Position numbers and translations under genes: made by a program
Notes under the pieces: generated by a model
What the model was told of the DNA's origin: nothing
The model's input: only the letters and a program-made list of their open reading frames with translations
The model's database searches: none
NCBI RefSeq assembly: GCF_013085545.1
Contig: NZ_CP039543.1
Span: 1,178,001-1,242,000, forward strand
Source of the DNA: Oceanidesulfovibrio marinus
Lineage (GTDB): Bacteria; Desulfobacterota; Desulfovibrionia; Desulfovibrionales; Desulfovibrionaceae
DNA length: 64,000 bases
Direction of reading: 5' to 3'
Shown: positions 17,521 through 28,274 of the stretch, piece by piece
Layout: the number at the start of each line of letters is the position of its first letter
How positions within the stretch are numbered: position 1 is the stretch's first letter

Positions 17521-19230
17521 CTACTGCATCGGCTCGTATTTACCGAGCCCTTCCTTATCGAACGACTCCTGTTCCTTGTCCTGCTGCTCCTGCAGCTTCT
17601 TGGCCTGCACTTCCTCCTCGATCTGTTCGAGGGTCTTCTGCACTTCGCCAGGAGCCCACTGGGCCAGTATGGTCGGCGTAATGAAGATGAGGATGTCGTC
17701 CTTTTCGTCGGACTTGTTCTGGCTCTTCACCAGCCAGCCGAGCACAGGGATGTCCTTGGCGCCGGGAATGCCGGCCTCGCCTTCGGACAGATGGCTGCGG
17801 GTCAGGCCCGAGATGACGATAGTCTCGTTGTCGCGTGTGATCAGGGTCGTCTTGGAGTGGCGCTTGATGATCGTCGGGTAGCCATCCACTGTACGCGACG
17901 GGGTGAAGTCGACCTCGTCCTTCTGGATGAGGATGGCAAGCCGCATGAACTCCTCGTCGATAACGTGCGGCGTGATCTCCAGCTTCAGCACCGCGTCCTC
18001 GAACTGCACTTCAGTCTGGCCGTCTTCGTTGATGGTCACGTAGGGAACGCGGGTACCGTTCTCCGTGACGGCAGCCTGGTTGTCGAGGGTGGTGATCGAC
18101 GGGCTGGAGAGGATTTCGAGCTGGCCTTCGCTGGCCAGGGCGTTGAGCTGGACTTCAAGGATATTGCTGCCGACCTGGCCGAACAGCAGCCCAAGGGACC
18201 CACCAGTCAGGTTGGTGCCGGGGAAGTTCTCCGGAATGAAGTTCAAGGCCAGACCGCTCGGGTTGATGCCGGTGCCCACGCGGGGAACATCCGTCCACTC
18301 GCCGGTATCAGGATCAATATCGCCTTCGGTGGCGCCAGGAGTAAGGTAGAAGCTGTCACCGTTGGCGTTGGCAGCACTCTTGAAGAATCCGCCCCACTGG
18401 ATGCCAAGGCTGCGGGCCACGTTGCTCGAAGTCTCCACGATATGCGCCTTGATCCGGATTTGCTTGCGCGGCTTATCCAGCTTGTCCACCAGGTCGTAGA
18501 TCTTCTTGAGGTCCTGGTAGGCAGCCTCAAGCACCAGGGAGTTGGTGGAGTTGTCCACCGTGACATAGCCGTGCATCTCATTCTTGTTGTCGCCGCCGGC
18601 GTTGGTTCCGGTGCGGTCGCGGACCACGAGTATCTTCTCGATGGTTTCCTTGAGGTTGTCCGCATCGGCGTAGCGAATTGGGATGACGTCACTGATGAGC
18701 GGCTCGTCACCCTTGGACTTCAGCTTCTGCGCTTTCTGCCGCGCTTCCACCTCGGCTATGCGCAGGTCGTTCTCCAGATCGTCCAGGGTGAGCACGCGGA
18801 TGATATCGCCTTCCCAGCGGTAGGTGAGACCGTTGGTGCGCAGGATGCCCTTGAAAACCTGGTCCCAGGGCTTTTTGACGATGTTCACGGTCACCTCACC
18901 GCCAATCTCCGGGCTCAACATAACGCTTTGGTTGGCCGCGCGGGAAAGCGCCTGGATAACGGCGGCCAGGCTGGCGCGGTGCATGCGCAGCGTGATAAGC
19001 CGCTTGGGCAGGGGCCGATCCGGCGGCTCCGGCGGCTCGATCACCCGTTGCCGCGCATCCAGCTGGCGCGGCGTGTAGCTGGGCGAATGGCCCTGCGCGT
19101 TTTCTGCAAGTACGTGCCACTTTTCGATAAAGGAGTCGTTTTGGCTTTGCTCCTTTTTGCAGCCGTATGCAGAGGCAAGGACCAAGGAGAGGGCCAATGC
19201 AGCGAGGATGAGTAAGGTTCGCGTATTCAT
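17521..19230 (-). CDS. Secretin of type IV pilus, MshL/PilQ family
   Basis: A 569-residue outer-membrane secretin. The signal peptide ends near SAYGC, a possible lipobox. A secretin/TonB short N-terminal domain (MHRASLAAVIQALSRAANQ and on, about residues 82-150) and an N1-type domain (DVIPIRYADADNLKETIEKI) come before the C-terminal secretin core, with the conserved VPYVTINEDGQTEVQFEDAV and an FITPTIL block near residue 522. Gene order and domain make-up fit MshL better than classical PilQ (no AMIN domain). Confidence 0.92.
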   Translation of the reverse strand: MNTRTLLILAALALSLVLASAYGCKKEQSQNDSFIEKWHVLAENAQGHSPSYTPRQLDARQRVIEPPEPPDRPLPKRLITLRMHRASLAAVIQALSRAANQSVMLSPEIGGEVTVNIVKKPWDQVFKGILRTNGLTYRWEGDIIRVLTLDDLENDLRIAEVEARQKAQKLKSKGDEPLISDVIPIRYADADNLKETIEKILVVRDRTGTNAGGDNKNEMHGYVTVDNSTNSLVLEAAYQDLKKIYDLVDKLDKPRKQIRIKAHIVETSSNVARSLGIQWGGFFKSAANANGDSFYLTPGATEGDIDPDTGEWTDVPRVGTGINPSGLALNFIPENFPGTNLTGGSLGLLFGQVGSNILEVQLNALASEGQLEILSSPSITTLDNQAAVTENGTRVPYVTINEDGQTEVQFEDAVLKLEITPHVIDEEFMRLAILIQKDEVDFTPSRTVDGYPTIIKRHSKTTLITRDNETIVISGLTRSHLSEGEAGIPGAKDIPVLGWLVKSQNKSDEKDDILIFITPTILAQWAPGEVQKTLEQIEEEVQAKKLQEQQDKEQESFDKEGLGKYEPMQ

Positions 19231-19243
19231 GGCGGCACCGTCG

Positions 19244-19771
19244 CTAATTATAAAGGTTCAGTGGATCCTCGGTAATCGGGATCACACGTTCTTCAACTAT
19301 CTCTTCGGTGGCGTTCTTTTGTCCGATGATCACGTTTTCCTTCGTGATGGTGGACACAAAGTACCCCTCGGCCGTGACGATTTCTTCGCCCCGTTCATAT
19401 TCGAAGCCATTGATGATCGCGAGCTCGCGATCGCCCATGACCACGTATCCGGTGTAGGCCAGGTTGAGCCCCTCGGCAGACTGGAGCTCGGCCTTTTCCT
19501 GGCGCTGGTCTTGACGGGCGAACTTTTCACGATCGTAGAAGGGGTTGCTGGGCCACTTGGTCTCGGCCAGCTCCAGCTTGTACCGCTCCACTTCCGTGAA
19601 CTCATCCTTGTTCGCCAAGCCCTTGACCATATCTACCGTGCTGTTGAGCTCTTGGTAGTTCACCTTGGCGTCGGTCCCGATGTCCTGCTGATTCGCGAAC
19701 AAGTAATAGTATGCCCCGATCAAGAGGCCCACACCCATAACAATCAGGAGAATCGATTCTCGCTTGGACAT
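19244..19771 (-). CDS. PilP/MshK-like pilus assembly protein
   Basis: A 175-residue protein with one N-terminal transmembrane helix (about 8-26), a charged linker and a small beta domain whose YTGYVVMGDRELAIINGFEY and later VITKENVIIG-like pattern resemble the PilP/GspC homology region that contacts secretins. The position between the PilO-like gene and the secretin is exactly that of PilP/MshK. The family call rests on context plus this weak pattern. Confidence 0.7.
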   Translation of the reverse strand: MSKRESILLIVMGVGLLIGAYYYLFANQQDIGTDAKVNYQELNSTVDMVKGLANKDEFTEVERYKLELAETKWPSNPFYDREKFARQDQRQEKAELQSAEGLNLAYTGYVVMGDRELAIINGFEYERGEEIVTAEGYFVSTITKENVIIGQKNATEEIVEERVIPITEDPLNLYN

Positions 19772-19845
19772 CTTGCATCAACCTCGACCCTGTACAGGGC
19801 TTTGCGTTTCAGCCGTACGGCTGCCATGCGGCATCGGACGGCCCG

Positions 19846-20388
19846 CTACGCCTCTTCCGTCACGACGGACAATCTCACCTTCATCTTGACTACAAGACCA
19901 TTGAGTGCTTCCTGCATCTCCAGAGTCTCGATGTGGCGCACATATGGAATACCGCCAAGGTTCTTCAGCAAATCACGGACATTAAAGAACGGACCGAAGA
20001 ACTCGCAGTTCACGATGACCTGGCCGCTGTTCTCGGAAAGGGTCGCAGGGTCAGGAATGACTTCCTGCGGCTCCATCTTCGAGGCCACGGCGGCCTCCTC
20101 GATCTGCCTCGTCACCGCGTCGACCTCTTCCTGGGTCATGGCCTTGTTGGTGACCAGGGCGAGCTCCTTGAGCACCTCGGCCTCATACTGTCGCTTCAGG
20201 TCGAGGTACACGGGGTACAGGATCTCCTGCCGCTTGATCTCGGACTTCAGTGCCACGATGTCGCCGTTGAGCCGGGAGACTTTGTTCTTGCTCTGAATAT
20301 TGAAGAAGAAAGCAAAGAGAATGATGATCGCGAGGCACACCAGTATCTTGATCAGGCTTTGCTTCGGAAGTGGAATTGCGTTGGCCAT
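19846..20388 (-). CDS. PilO/MshJ-like pilus assembly protein
   Basis: A 180-residue bitopic inner-membrane protein: a short cytosolic tail, a transmembrane helix (about 11-30), a coiled coil (about 32-75) and an alpha/beta domain ending in a beta strand (NGLVVKMKVRLSVV), the usual layout of PilO. It follows the PilM-PilN fusion after ten bases. PilO dimerises with PilN and links the cytosolic PilM ring to PilP and the secretin. Confidence 0.78.
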   Translation of the reverse strand: MANAIPLPKQSLIKILVCLAIIILFAFFFNIQSKNKVSRLNGDIVALKSEIKRQEILYPVYLDLKRQYEAEVLKELALVTNKAMTQEEVDAVTRQIEEAAVASKMEPQEVIPDPATLSENSGQVIVNCEFFGPFFNVRDLLKNLGGIPYVRHIETLEMQEALNGLVVKMKVRLSVVTEEA

Positions 20389-20398
20389 GGTTCGGTCC

Positions 20399-22348
20399 TC
20401 ACATCAGATTGATGTGGATTACGAAGTGCAGCACTTCGCCGGAGGTGGAGAAATCTTCGACCACCCGCTTGTGGATGACCGGGGCATCGAACAATCGGGA
20501 GTTTTCAAGCTTGATCAGGTAGCTGGTGAGCGTCGTATCGAACTGTTCCGGATCCCCAAGGACCACGGCGTCCAGAATAAGAAGCTGTTCGCTATCGTCC
20601 TGCCTGGCACTGCGGCCACGGCGGCGGCCCTGCTTCTGCTCCTGCTGTTCCGGCTGCTCTCCGGGTCCCAGGTTCAGCTGCATATCCGTGACCTTGATGG
20701 ACGGCGGCGTGAGCCGCGACAGCTCACTGACCACGGACATGCCTTCGTACATCTGGCTCGCCCGCTTGAGATCGATATTCTTCTGGTTGAGCTTTCTGGC
20801 CCACTGGATCAACAGGTTGCGGTTGACCTGCGGCTGATACTGATTGAGCTGCGCCTGCAACGTGGCTATCTCGGTCTGCTTTGCGCCTATGACGGTCTGC
20901 TGCCATAAATAGATGCCGAAGAGTATGACGACGATCAGGCCGGCCATGGCCATGATGGCGTTGTCCATCCTTCGGACCTGCCGTTCGCGCTCCTTGGCCC
21001 TGTAGGTAAAGAGCAGGTTCGGCGTAATGGTGTTGTCCGAAAGCGCAAGCGCAAGCACCAGGTTGTACTCCAACCGCTCGGACTCCGTGACCGGCCCGAC
21101 GGCGCCGGGGCCGACGTACTCCGGAGACAGTGGGTCCAAAAGCTGGGAGTTGATGCCGAGCTGCGTGTGGATGAACTCCATGAGCATGCGGTTCGTGGTG
21201 ATCTCTCCGGAGAAGAAGATCTTTTCCACACGATCCTTGCCCATGGTGGTGGTGTAGTACTCGAATGTGCGCTCCACCTGACGGACCAGCCGTTCCACGG
21301 CAGGGCGGATCATGCGCAGCACGTCTTCCTGGCCGAGCTCGGCGCCTGGCTGCGCATTGGACATGTCATAGCCCAGCAGCTTGCTGCGCAGCACGTGCTT
21401 GGCTTGGTCCTGCGTCAGGGCCTGCGTACTGGACAGCTGCGGCATCTCGTCTTCCATACTCAGGGAGATGGTAGCCTCGCCGGTGCCGCCCAGGGAGCTG
21501 TAGTTCTCCACCAGCGCCTCGACCATGCTGTTGGTGCCGGCCTTGATGCCGCGGCTGAGAACGATGTTGTTGTTTGTGAAGATGTCGATGCGCGACCAGT
21601 TGCGGCCGACATAAAGATGCGCATACGTGCGCGCGTCGCTTCCCACCCAGCGGGAGCGGTACAGCGTCTGGATTGCGATGGGCGAGATAGTCGCGCCCGC
21701 GAGCTTGACCCCGGCCTTGTGGAACAGGTTTTTGAGGCTCTCTACCTGCTTGCGCGGCGTCAGGTAGACCATGATGGAGAGCTTGGGCTGCCCTTTCTCC
21801 ACCACCTCTTCCTGCACCTCGAAGTCCAGGATGAACTCGCGGTCGTCAAACTGCTTTTCCTTCTTTACCGTCCAGTAGACGGCATCGGGAATCTGACGAC
21901 GGGGAACCTTGGGGATCTGAATGTGCCAGAGCTCGGACTTGGCCGAGGAGACCAGAGACCACGCTTCGTACCCCTTGGGCGAACCGCACGTCTCGGAGAG
22001 CTTGGCTTTGAGAAATTGGGGGAAATCCGGCCGGTCTGGTGCATCCGGCGTTTCGTAGGGAATACGATGAAAACCGAGAAGCTTCGGCCTTCCGCCGGAA
22101 TGGCTGACGCGAGCGACACGCAGGCTGTCCGGGCCGATATCGACGCCAACGACAACCTTGCTGCTGCTCTTGCGGGCCACCTTGGCCCCGCGCGGCGCGC
22201 GAGCCGACCCAGCGCCCTTGCCCCGGCCCTTCTTACCTTTACCCTGCCCCGCACCGCCTCCGGCAGACGACCCAGCGGAGGCGTCGCCCTTACCACGGAT
22301 CACGTTGAGAAGCTTGTCAGTGGACGTATCCTTTCCACCTTTGGCCAT
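20399..22348 (-). CDS. PilM-PilN fusion (MshI-like) pilus assembly protein
   Basis: A 649-residue protein. A Gly/Lys/Ala-rich basic N-terminus (about 1-60) precedes an actin-like PilM domain (KVVVGVDIGPDSLRVARVS near residue 64; later IFFSGEI), and a single transmembrane helix at about 462-483 is followed by a coiled coil and a PilN-type periplasmic domain ending at 649. PilM and PilN are normally separate proteins that bind through the PilN N-terminus; here they are one chain. It is the first gene of the run pilMN-pilO-pilP-secretin-ATPase-pilC-activator. Confidence 0.85.
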   Translation of the reverse strand: MAKGGKDTSTDKLLNVIRGKGDASAGSSAGGGAGQGKGKKGRGKGAGSARAPRGAKVARKSSSKVVVGVDIGPDSLRVARVSHSGGRPKLLGFHRIPYETPDAPDRPDFPQFLKAKLSETCGSPKGYEAWSLVSSAKSELWHIQIPKVPRRQIPDAVYWTVKKEKQFDDREFILDFEVQEEVVEKGQPKLSIMVYLTPRKQVESLKNLFHKAGVKLAGATISPIAIQTLYRSRWVGSDARTYAHLYVGRNWSRIDIFTNNNIVLSRGIKAGTNSMVEALVENYSSLGGTGEATISLSMEDEMPQLSSTQALTQDQAKHVLRSKLLGYDMSNAQPGAELGQEDVLRMIRPAVERLVRQVERTFEYYTTTMGKDRVEKIFFSGEITTNRMLMEFIHTQLGINSQLLDPLSPEYVGPGAVGPVTESERLEYNLVLALALSDNTITPNLLFTYRAKERERQVRRMDNAIMAMAGLIVVILFGIYLWQQTVIGAKQTEIATLQAQLNQYQPQVNRNLLIQWARKLNQKNIDLKRASQMYEGMSVVSELSRLTPPSIKVTDMQLNLGPGEQPEQQEQKQGRRRGRSARQDDSEQLLILDAVVLGDPEQFDTTLTSYLIKLENSRLFDAPVIHKRVVEDFSTSGEVLHFVIHINLM

Positions 22349-23247
22349 GCCGTATCTCCTCGCACCATCCCTGTCGGCCGTCTATGCAGTTGCTCACAGG
22401 AACAACTGCCCTCTCGACTCGAACTACTGCTGAGCCGGTTGATCTACACATGCCTCCAAGAGGGCTATGCAATTCACTCCGCAACAAAGTCTGCTGGTTC
22501 GCAGACTTCTCCTGTTATTGCTCTTTAATTGTAACCGCAATCAAAGTCAATAACTTTTTAGTCAGTGCAATATACATTCGCGGTGTTTCCACCGCTGGGA
22601 CCCGATCAGGGCAACCCACCGACATCATTGCCTGTGCGATTCAGCACACCCAGGTGACGTCAAAAGTAACAGCGGACATCGCCATGTGCCTTGCCCAAAA
22701 TTGCGTATTCCACCTTCATTCGTGACGCAATTTTTGGTGTGCAGCCACACCTTTCGTACGCGCACTGCACAATGGCTAACAGAACCGTTGGCCTTCTTGC
22801 CTGATGTTCGGAGGAAAGCCCCACCGAATACAACCAACACGCTTCGTGCACCTATTCTTTCTCGCGCCCACAAACAGGCACTAACCCCTTCCCAGTGACG
22901 CATCAACCCCCATCTGCAATTGCAAAACGACTACTGCAGTACGAAAACGCAGTCCTATCGCAACAGAAACGCCACCAATATGACGCACCGACCAAATTCG
23001 GCAACATGCCTCACTGCGAATATAAATATCAAGAATGGAATAAATTGGAATTACGAATAGCAAGGGACGATGCTTGGTAGTTTTCGGGTAAATTCTACCC
23101 GCAACCATCCGCAACCGCATTCCGAGGGCACTTCGTGACGCACGGTAGCACGAGCAACCGCGTGTCAATGATGGAAAAACGTGCCATTCCAGTCACGTTT
23201 TCACGACAATACTATGAGGAATACACAGACCGTGCGCAGACGCACAC
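22349..23247. other. Long intergenic region upstream of the pilus operon
   Basis: About 900 bases, lower in GC than its neighbours, between the pilM-N start and the 3' end of the amidase gene. No ORF with a ribosome-binding site and no convincing sigma-54 site (GG/GC spacing) was found on the minus strand. TGACGCA occurs four times in one orientation (22723, 22896, 22981, 23136). Confidence 0.5.
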
Positions 23248-24117
<870 letters not shown>

Positions 24118-24134
24118 TGTATGGAGGTCCTGCT

Positions 24135-25715
24135 CTATTTTTTGGAGCGTCCGCTCGATGAGAACTTCTTCGCGTCCAGCCCGTACTTCTTCACTTTGTA
24201 GTTCACGATGCGGTAGCTCACCCGCAGATCGCGCGCTGCCTGGAGCATGTTGCCCTTGGCCTTTTTCAGCGCGTCGACGAGCAGCTCCTGCTCGAACTTG
24301 GCCACGGCATCACAAAATGAGAGGTTCGTGTCGGTTGCCGAGCTCTCCGCCGTCTGCAGCGTAGGCGGCAGGTGGTAGGTGCGGATCACGGACTCGTCAC
24401 AGAGCAGCACGGCGCGCTCCAGACAGTTCTTCAGCTCGCGCACGTTACCCGGCCAGTCGTACTGGTTGAGCAGCTCGATGGCGGGTGTGGAGACGCGCTT
24501 GATGTCCTTGCTGTACTCCTTGGCGTACACCTTCAGGAAGTGCTCGGCCATGGGCAGGATATCCTCGCGGCGTTCACGCAACGGCGGAATGAAGATCGGG
24601 AAGACGTTGATGCGGTAGTAGAGATCCTCGCGGAACTGGCCGTTCTCCACCTGTTCTTCGAGGTTCTGGTGCGTTGCGCAGATTACGCGGACGTCCACGT
24701 TGATGGTCTGCTCACTGCCCAGGCGCTGGATCTCCTGCTCCTGGATGGCGCGCAGCACCTTGGCCTGGGCCGAAAGAGACAGCTCGCCGATCTCGTCCAG
24801 GAACAGCGTGCCCTGGTGCGCCAGCTCGAACAGGCCCTTCTTGTTCTGCACCGCGCCGGTGAAAGCGCCTTTCTGGTGGCCGAAGAGCTCGCTCTCCACC
24901 AGCTCGGACGGCAGGGCTGCGCAGTTCAGTTTGACCAGGGGCATCTCGGCTCGCGGGCTGGCCTGGTGGATGGCCTCTGCAAAGAGCTCCTTGCCCGTGC
25001 CGGACTCGCCGCGCAGCAGCACCGTGGCGCGGGACGGCCCCACCTGCCGGACCTGGTTGAGCACCAGGCGCATGGGCTTGGAGGAGGCCACGATGTTGGG
25101 CGCCTCGGAGTCCATGTCCGAGCTGCCGGCCATGAGCCCCTGCGCGATGAGGTGCTTCTGCCGGGCGATCTCTTCCTGCAGATACGCCGCCTGGTTGGCA
25201 ATCATGCCGGCCACCACTTCGAGGAAGCGGCAATGCGCTTCAAGCATGTCTACGGGCTCGCGCGGGATATCCACCGACATGGTGCCGATGACTTCCTGGG
25301 CGCCTTCGGAGTCCTTGTTCGGGCTGAGCACCGGCACGCAGACAAAGGCGAGCTTTCCCAGCTCCTCTTCCGTCCGACCGAAGGCCTTGTTCAGAAACGC
25401 AGGATGCTCTTTCATCACAGGCACCACCACAGGCTGCCCGGTGGTGAACACCTGACCGGTGATGCCCTGCCCGGGTTCGTACGTGGCCTGGGCATTCTTC
25501 ATCTGCGCATGCGTGAGCGATACCTTGAGGTGCTTCGTCTCTGGATCAAAGATCGAGATGTGCGGACGAAGCATGCCGTGATCTTCCGCAAGAGTCTTGA
25601 GCAAGGTCTTCAGGCTCGACTGAAACGAGCTTTGCGGGCCCATGACCGAGAGTATCTTGCGCAAGGTGTGCAGATACGGTCCGATCTCCTGGGCGCAGGT
25701 CGCGACATCATCCAT
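24135..25715 (-). CDS. GAF-domain sigma-54 activator, NifA-like
   Basis: A 526-residue activator. A GAF domain (about 30-180, with [20 protein letters not shown]) senses an unknown ligand. The AAA+ domain has Walker [15 protein letters not shown] and [10 protein letters not shown], and the C-terminus carries a Fis-type helix-turn-helix ([20 protein letters not shown]). It lies 21 bases after iorB and 17 before aguB, so it is probably co-transcribed with the enzymes it may control. A possible sigma-54 promoter lies ahead of the first gene of the run. Confidence 0.92.
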   Translation of the reverse strand: MDDVATCAQEIGPYLHTLRKILSVMGPQSSFQSSLKTLLKTLAEDHGMLRPHISIFDPETKHLKVSLTHAQMKNAQATYEPGQGITGQVFTTGQPVVVPVMKEHPAFLNKAFGRTEEELGKLAFVCVPVLSPNKDSEGAQEVIGTMSVDIPREPVDMLEAHCRFLEVVAGMIANQAAYLQEEIARQKHLIAQGLMAGSSDMDSEAPNIVASSKPMRLVLNQVRQVGPSRATVLLRGESGTGKELFAEAIHQASPRAEMPLVKLNCAALPSELVESELFGHQKGAFTGAVQNKKGLFELAHQGTLFLDEIGELSLSAQAKVLRAIQEQEIQRLGSEQTINVDVRVICATHQNLEEQVENGQFREDLYYRINVFPIFIPPLRERREDILPMAEHFLKVYAKEYSKDIKRVSTPAIELLNQYDWPGNVRELKNCLERAVLLCDESVIRTYHLPPTLQTAESSATDTNLSFCDAVAKFEQELLVDALKKAKGNMLQAARDLRVSYRIVNYKVKKYGLDAKKFSSSGRSKK

Positions 25716-25736
25716 ACTATCTTTCCTGGCAGGAGG

Positions 25737-26336
25737 TTACGCGTTCGAGGCAAGGGCTGCTTCCGCGCCCAGGTTGGCTGCCTCGAGGTTTACTCCCACG
25801 ATTTTCGGGTTCAGGTTGCGTTCGATGGTCGCCTTCAATGCGTCCACGCCGAACGGCAGGACATCGGTCGCCAGCATGGCGGCCAGAAGCGCAATGTTGC
25901 CGCTCTGTATCGCGCCGGCCTTTTTGCCTAGGCTGCGCGCCGGCATCAGGATGGCCCTGGAGGCCACCTTACGCACCGCATGCTCAATGATGGTGATGTC
26001 CGGGTACTCCGCCTTTCCCAGGGATACGGCCACCGGCGCTACGGACTCCGTGGAGGAGACCACCACGCCGTTGGGCACGAGATACGGCAGGCCGCGATAC
26101 GTCTCCAGCGGCTCGAAGCCGATGAGGATATCCGCTTCGCCCGGGCCGATCTTGGGGCTTTTCAGCCCGCCCAGCAGAATGGTGGAAACCACCACGCCGC
26201 CGCGCTGGGCCATGCCGTGAATCTCGCCCGAGGTTACATAGATGCCCTGCTCCAGCGCGGTCTGCGCCAGCAGGTTCGTTGCCGTCAAAGTTCCCTGGCC
26301 GCCAACGCCCGTCAAAAAGATGCGCGCTTTTTCCAT
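25737..26336 (-). CDS. iorB: Indolepyruvate:ferredoxin oxidoreductase beta subunit
   Basis: A 199-residue gamma-type POR-family subunit. FLTGVGGQGTLTATNLLAQ near residue 6 and GEIHGMAQRGGVVVSTILLG near residue 37 are the IorB hallmarks. The start at 26336 has AGAGGA just upstream; an open frame further upstream overlaps iorA and was not used. Four bases separate it from iorA. With IorA it oxidises aryl pyruvates to aryl-acetyl-CoA and reduces ferredoxin. Confidence 0.95.
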   Translation of the reverse strand: MEKARIFLTGVGGQGTLTATNLLAQTALEQGIYVTSGEIHGMAQRGGVVVSTILLGGLKSPKIGPGEADILIGFEPLETYRGLPYLVPNGVVVSSTESVAPVAVSLGKAEYPDITIIEHAVRKVASRAILMPARSLGKKAGAIQSGNIALLAAMLATDVLPFGVDALKATIERNLNPKIVGVNLEAANLGAEAALASNA

Positions 26337-26340
26337 GAGG

Positions 26341-28263
26341 CTATCCTCTCTTGCGCGCCTTGATGGCGCCGCTCTCTTCGCTTTCTTTGGTGACTTGCGC
26401 GCAAACCATGCAACCGGAGCACTGGACCGGATCCACGGCCACTTCCGAGTCCTCGCGGTAGAACGCCGGGCAGGCCAGAGACTCCAGGCAGGCGTCCACG
26501 GCCGGGCCCTGCTCGGCAACGTCCGCGATCACGGTGGGCTTGCGGCCCATGGAGCGGCGCGCGAACAGCACGCAGGGCTCTTCGGCAATAAGCACCTTGA
26601 CGCCGGGCAGCTCGGCCAGCTCGCTCAGCGCAGCCAGTGACGCATTGAGTTTGTTCGGGTTCACCTTGCGCACGTGCTCCACGCCAACAGCGCGGCACAC
26701 GGCCTCGATATCCACCTTCACCTCGTTCTCGCCGGCCAGCGTGGCGTCCACGCCGGGGTTCGGCTGGTGGCCGGTCATGGCCGTGGTGCGGTTGTCCAGC
26801 ACCACCAACAGCACATTGTGCTTGTTGAACACGGCGTTGACCAGACCGGTAATGCCGGAGTGGAAGAAGGTGGAGTCGCCGATGAAGGCGAGCACGGGGC
26901 GCTTGTCGAACCGGGCCATGCCGGAGCCGCCGGAGATGGACGAGCCCATGCAGAACAGGAAGTCCGCACAGGAGAGCGGCGGCAGGATGCCCAGGGTGTA
27001 ACAGCCGATGTCCGAGGAGTAGACGGCGTTGTCGCCGAACTGCTGGCGCACGGCATAGTACAGCGCACGGTGCGAGCAGCCGGCGCAGAGGTTCGGGGGA
27101 CGCGTGGGCAGCCCTTCCACCGGCTCGGCGGCCGTGGCCGGCGCTTCCGGCGTAAAGGACGGGTCCACGAGCTTTTGCAGGGCGTTGGCCGCCACGCGGG
27201 TCTCGTACTCGCCATAGCGCGGCAGACCGATGCCGCCTTCATGCTCGAAGTCGTGGCCCACGCCGCTCATCTTGCCCAGCACCTCGGTGTCCAGGCCGGC
27301 GCGCTTGGCCAGCTCGCGAATCTCGCGCTCCAGCACAGGCTCACCCTCTTCGAGCACGAGCAGCTTCTTCACCTCGCCCAGCAGCGAGGCAAGGCGCTTC
27401 TCCGGCAGCGGGTAGGTGAGTCCCAGCTCCAGCACGCGGATTGTGTCGCCCAGACCGGTCATCTCCAGCGCGTCATTCATATAGGCGCGGCTGATGCCGG
27501 TGGCGACCACAGCCACGTCGCCTTTGCCGCGCTCAGTCATCCAGGGGCTCTGCTCCGCCTCGGCGGAAACCGCGGCGAGGTGGTCCAGCAGGGCCAGGCG
27601 CATGGAGCGGGCGAACGCCGGGATGGGCACGTACTTGGAAGGATTCTTGACGAACGGCTTGGGGTCGGCCTTGCGGGCGGGCTCCGACACATCGCCGAAC
27701 ACGACCGGTCCGCGGATGTGGTTGACGCGCGTGGTGGTGCGCAGCAGCACGGGACGGCCGGTGCGGCGCGAGAAGAGCAGCGCCTCCTTGGCCATGTCCT
27801 TGCACTCCTGGGCCGTGGCCGGCTCGAACACCGGCAGACCGGCAAGGCGACCATAAATACGGTTGTCCTGCTCGTTCTGGCTGGAGTGGCAGCCCGGGTC
27901 ATCCGCGGACAGCAGCACCAGGCCGCCGGGCGAGCCCACATAGGCGATGGTGCACAGCGGATCGGCCGCCACGTTCACGCCCACATGCTTCATGGTCACC
28001 AGGGTCATGGCGCCGGCAAGCGAAGCGCCGCCGCCCACTTCCAGGGCGACCTTCTCGTTGGGCGAGTACTCGAAATGATAATCCGCGTTTTCCGCCGCGG
28101 CGTGCTTCACGCGGTAAAACGTATCCGGGACTTCGGAGGACGGCGTACCCGGGTAGCAGGTAACGCAGTCAATGCCGGCTTCTATGGCGCCGCGCACAAT
28201 GGCTTCGTTGCCAAGAAGGAGCCGCGTTTCTCCCGGCTTGGTATCCATCAGAGGATGGGGCAT
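26341..28263 (-). CDS. iorA: Indolepyruvate:ferredoxin oxidoreductase alpha subunit, reduced Fe-S domain
   Basis: A 640-residue protein: a POR-type domain first (LLLGNEAIVRGAIEAGIDCVTCYPGTPSSE), then a thiamine-pyrophosphate-binding domain (GCYTLG, MGSSISGGSGMA, FIGDSTFFHSGITGLVNA), and a C-terminal ferredoxin-like tail. AGGAG lies seven bases before the ATG. The tail keeps CSGCMVC and an upstream ACP cysteine but lacks the first CxxCxxC triplet and the last CP cysteine, so only one of the usual two [4Fe-4S] clusters can be built. It pairs with iorB immediately downstream. Confidence 0.93.
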   Translation of the reverse strand: MPHPLMDTKPGETRLLLGNEAIVRGAIEAGIDCVTCYPGTPSSEVPDTFYRVKHAAAENADYHFEYSPNEKVALEVGGGASLAGAMTLVTMKHVGVNVAADPLCTIAYVGSPGGLVLLSADDPGCHSSQNEQDNRIYGRLAGLPVFEPATAQECKDMAKEALLFSRRTGRPVLLRTTTRVNHIRGPVVFGDVSEPARKADPKPFVKNPSKYVPIPAFARSMRLALLDHLAAVSAEAEQSPWMTERGKGDVAVVATGISRAYMNDALEMTGLGDTIRVLELGLTYPLPEKRLASLLGEVKKLLVLEEGEPVLEREIRELAKRAGLDTEVLGKMSGVGHDFEHEGGIGLPRYGEYETRVAANALQKLVDPSFTPEAPATAAEPVEGLPTRPPNLCAGCSHRALYYAVRQQFGDNAVYSSDIGCYTLGILPPLSCADFLFCMGSSISGGSGMARFDKRPVLAFIGDSTFFHSGITGLVNAVFNKHNVLLVVLDNRTTAMTGHQPNPGVDATLAGENEVKVDIEAVCRAVGVEHVRKVNPNKLNASLAALSELAELPGVKVLIAEEPCVLFARRSMGRKPTVIADVAEQGPAVDACLESLACPAFYREDSEVAVDPVQCSGCMVCAQVTKESEESGAIKARKRG

Positions 28264-28274
28264 CCAAAAAGCTC

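Noticed and set aside
22530-22560. Sigma-70 promoter for the pilM-N operon (TTGACT with TACAAT on the minus strand)
   Set aside because: The boxes are only 11 bases apart; at 17 bases the -10 match is poor.
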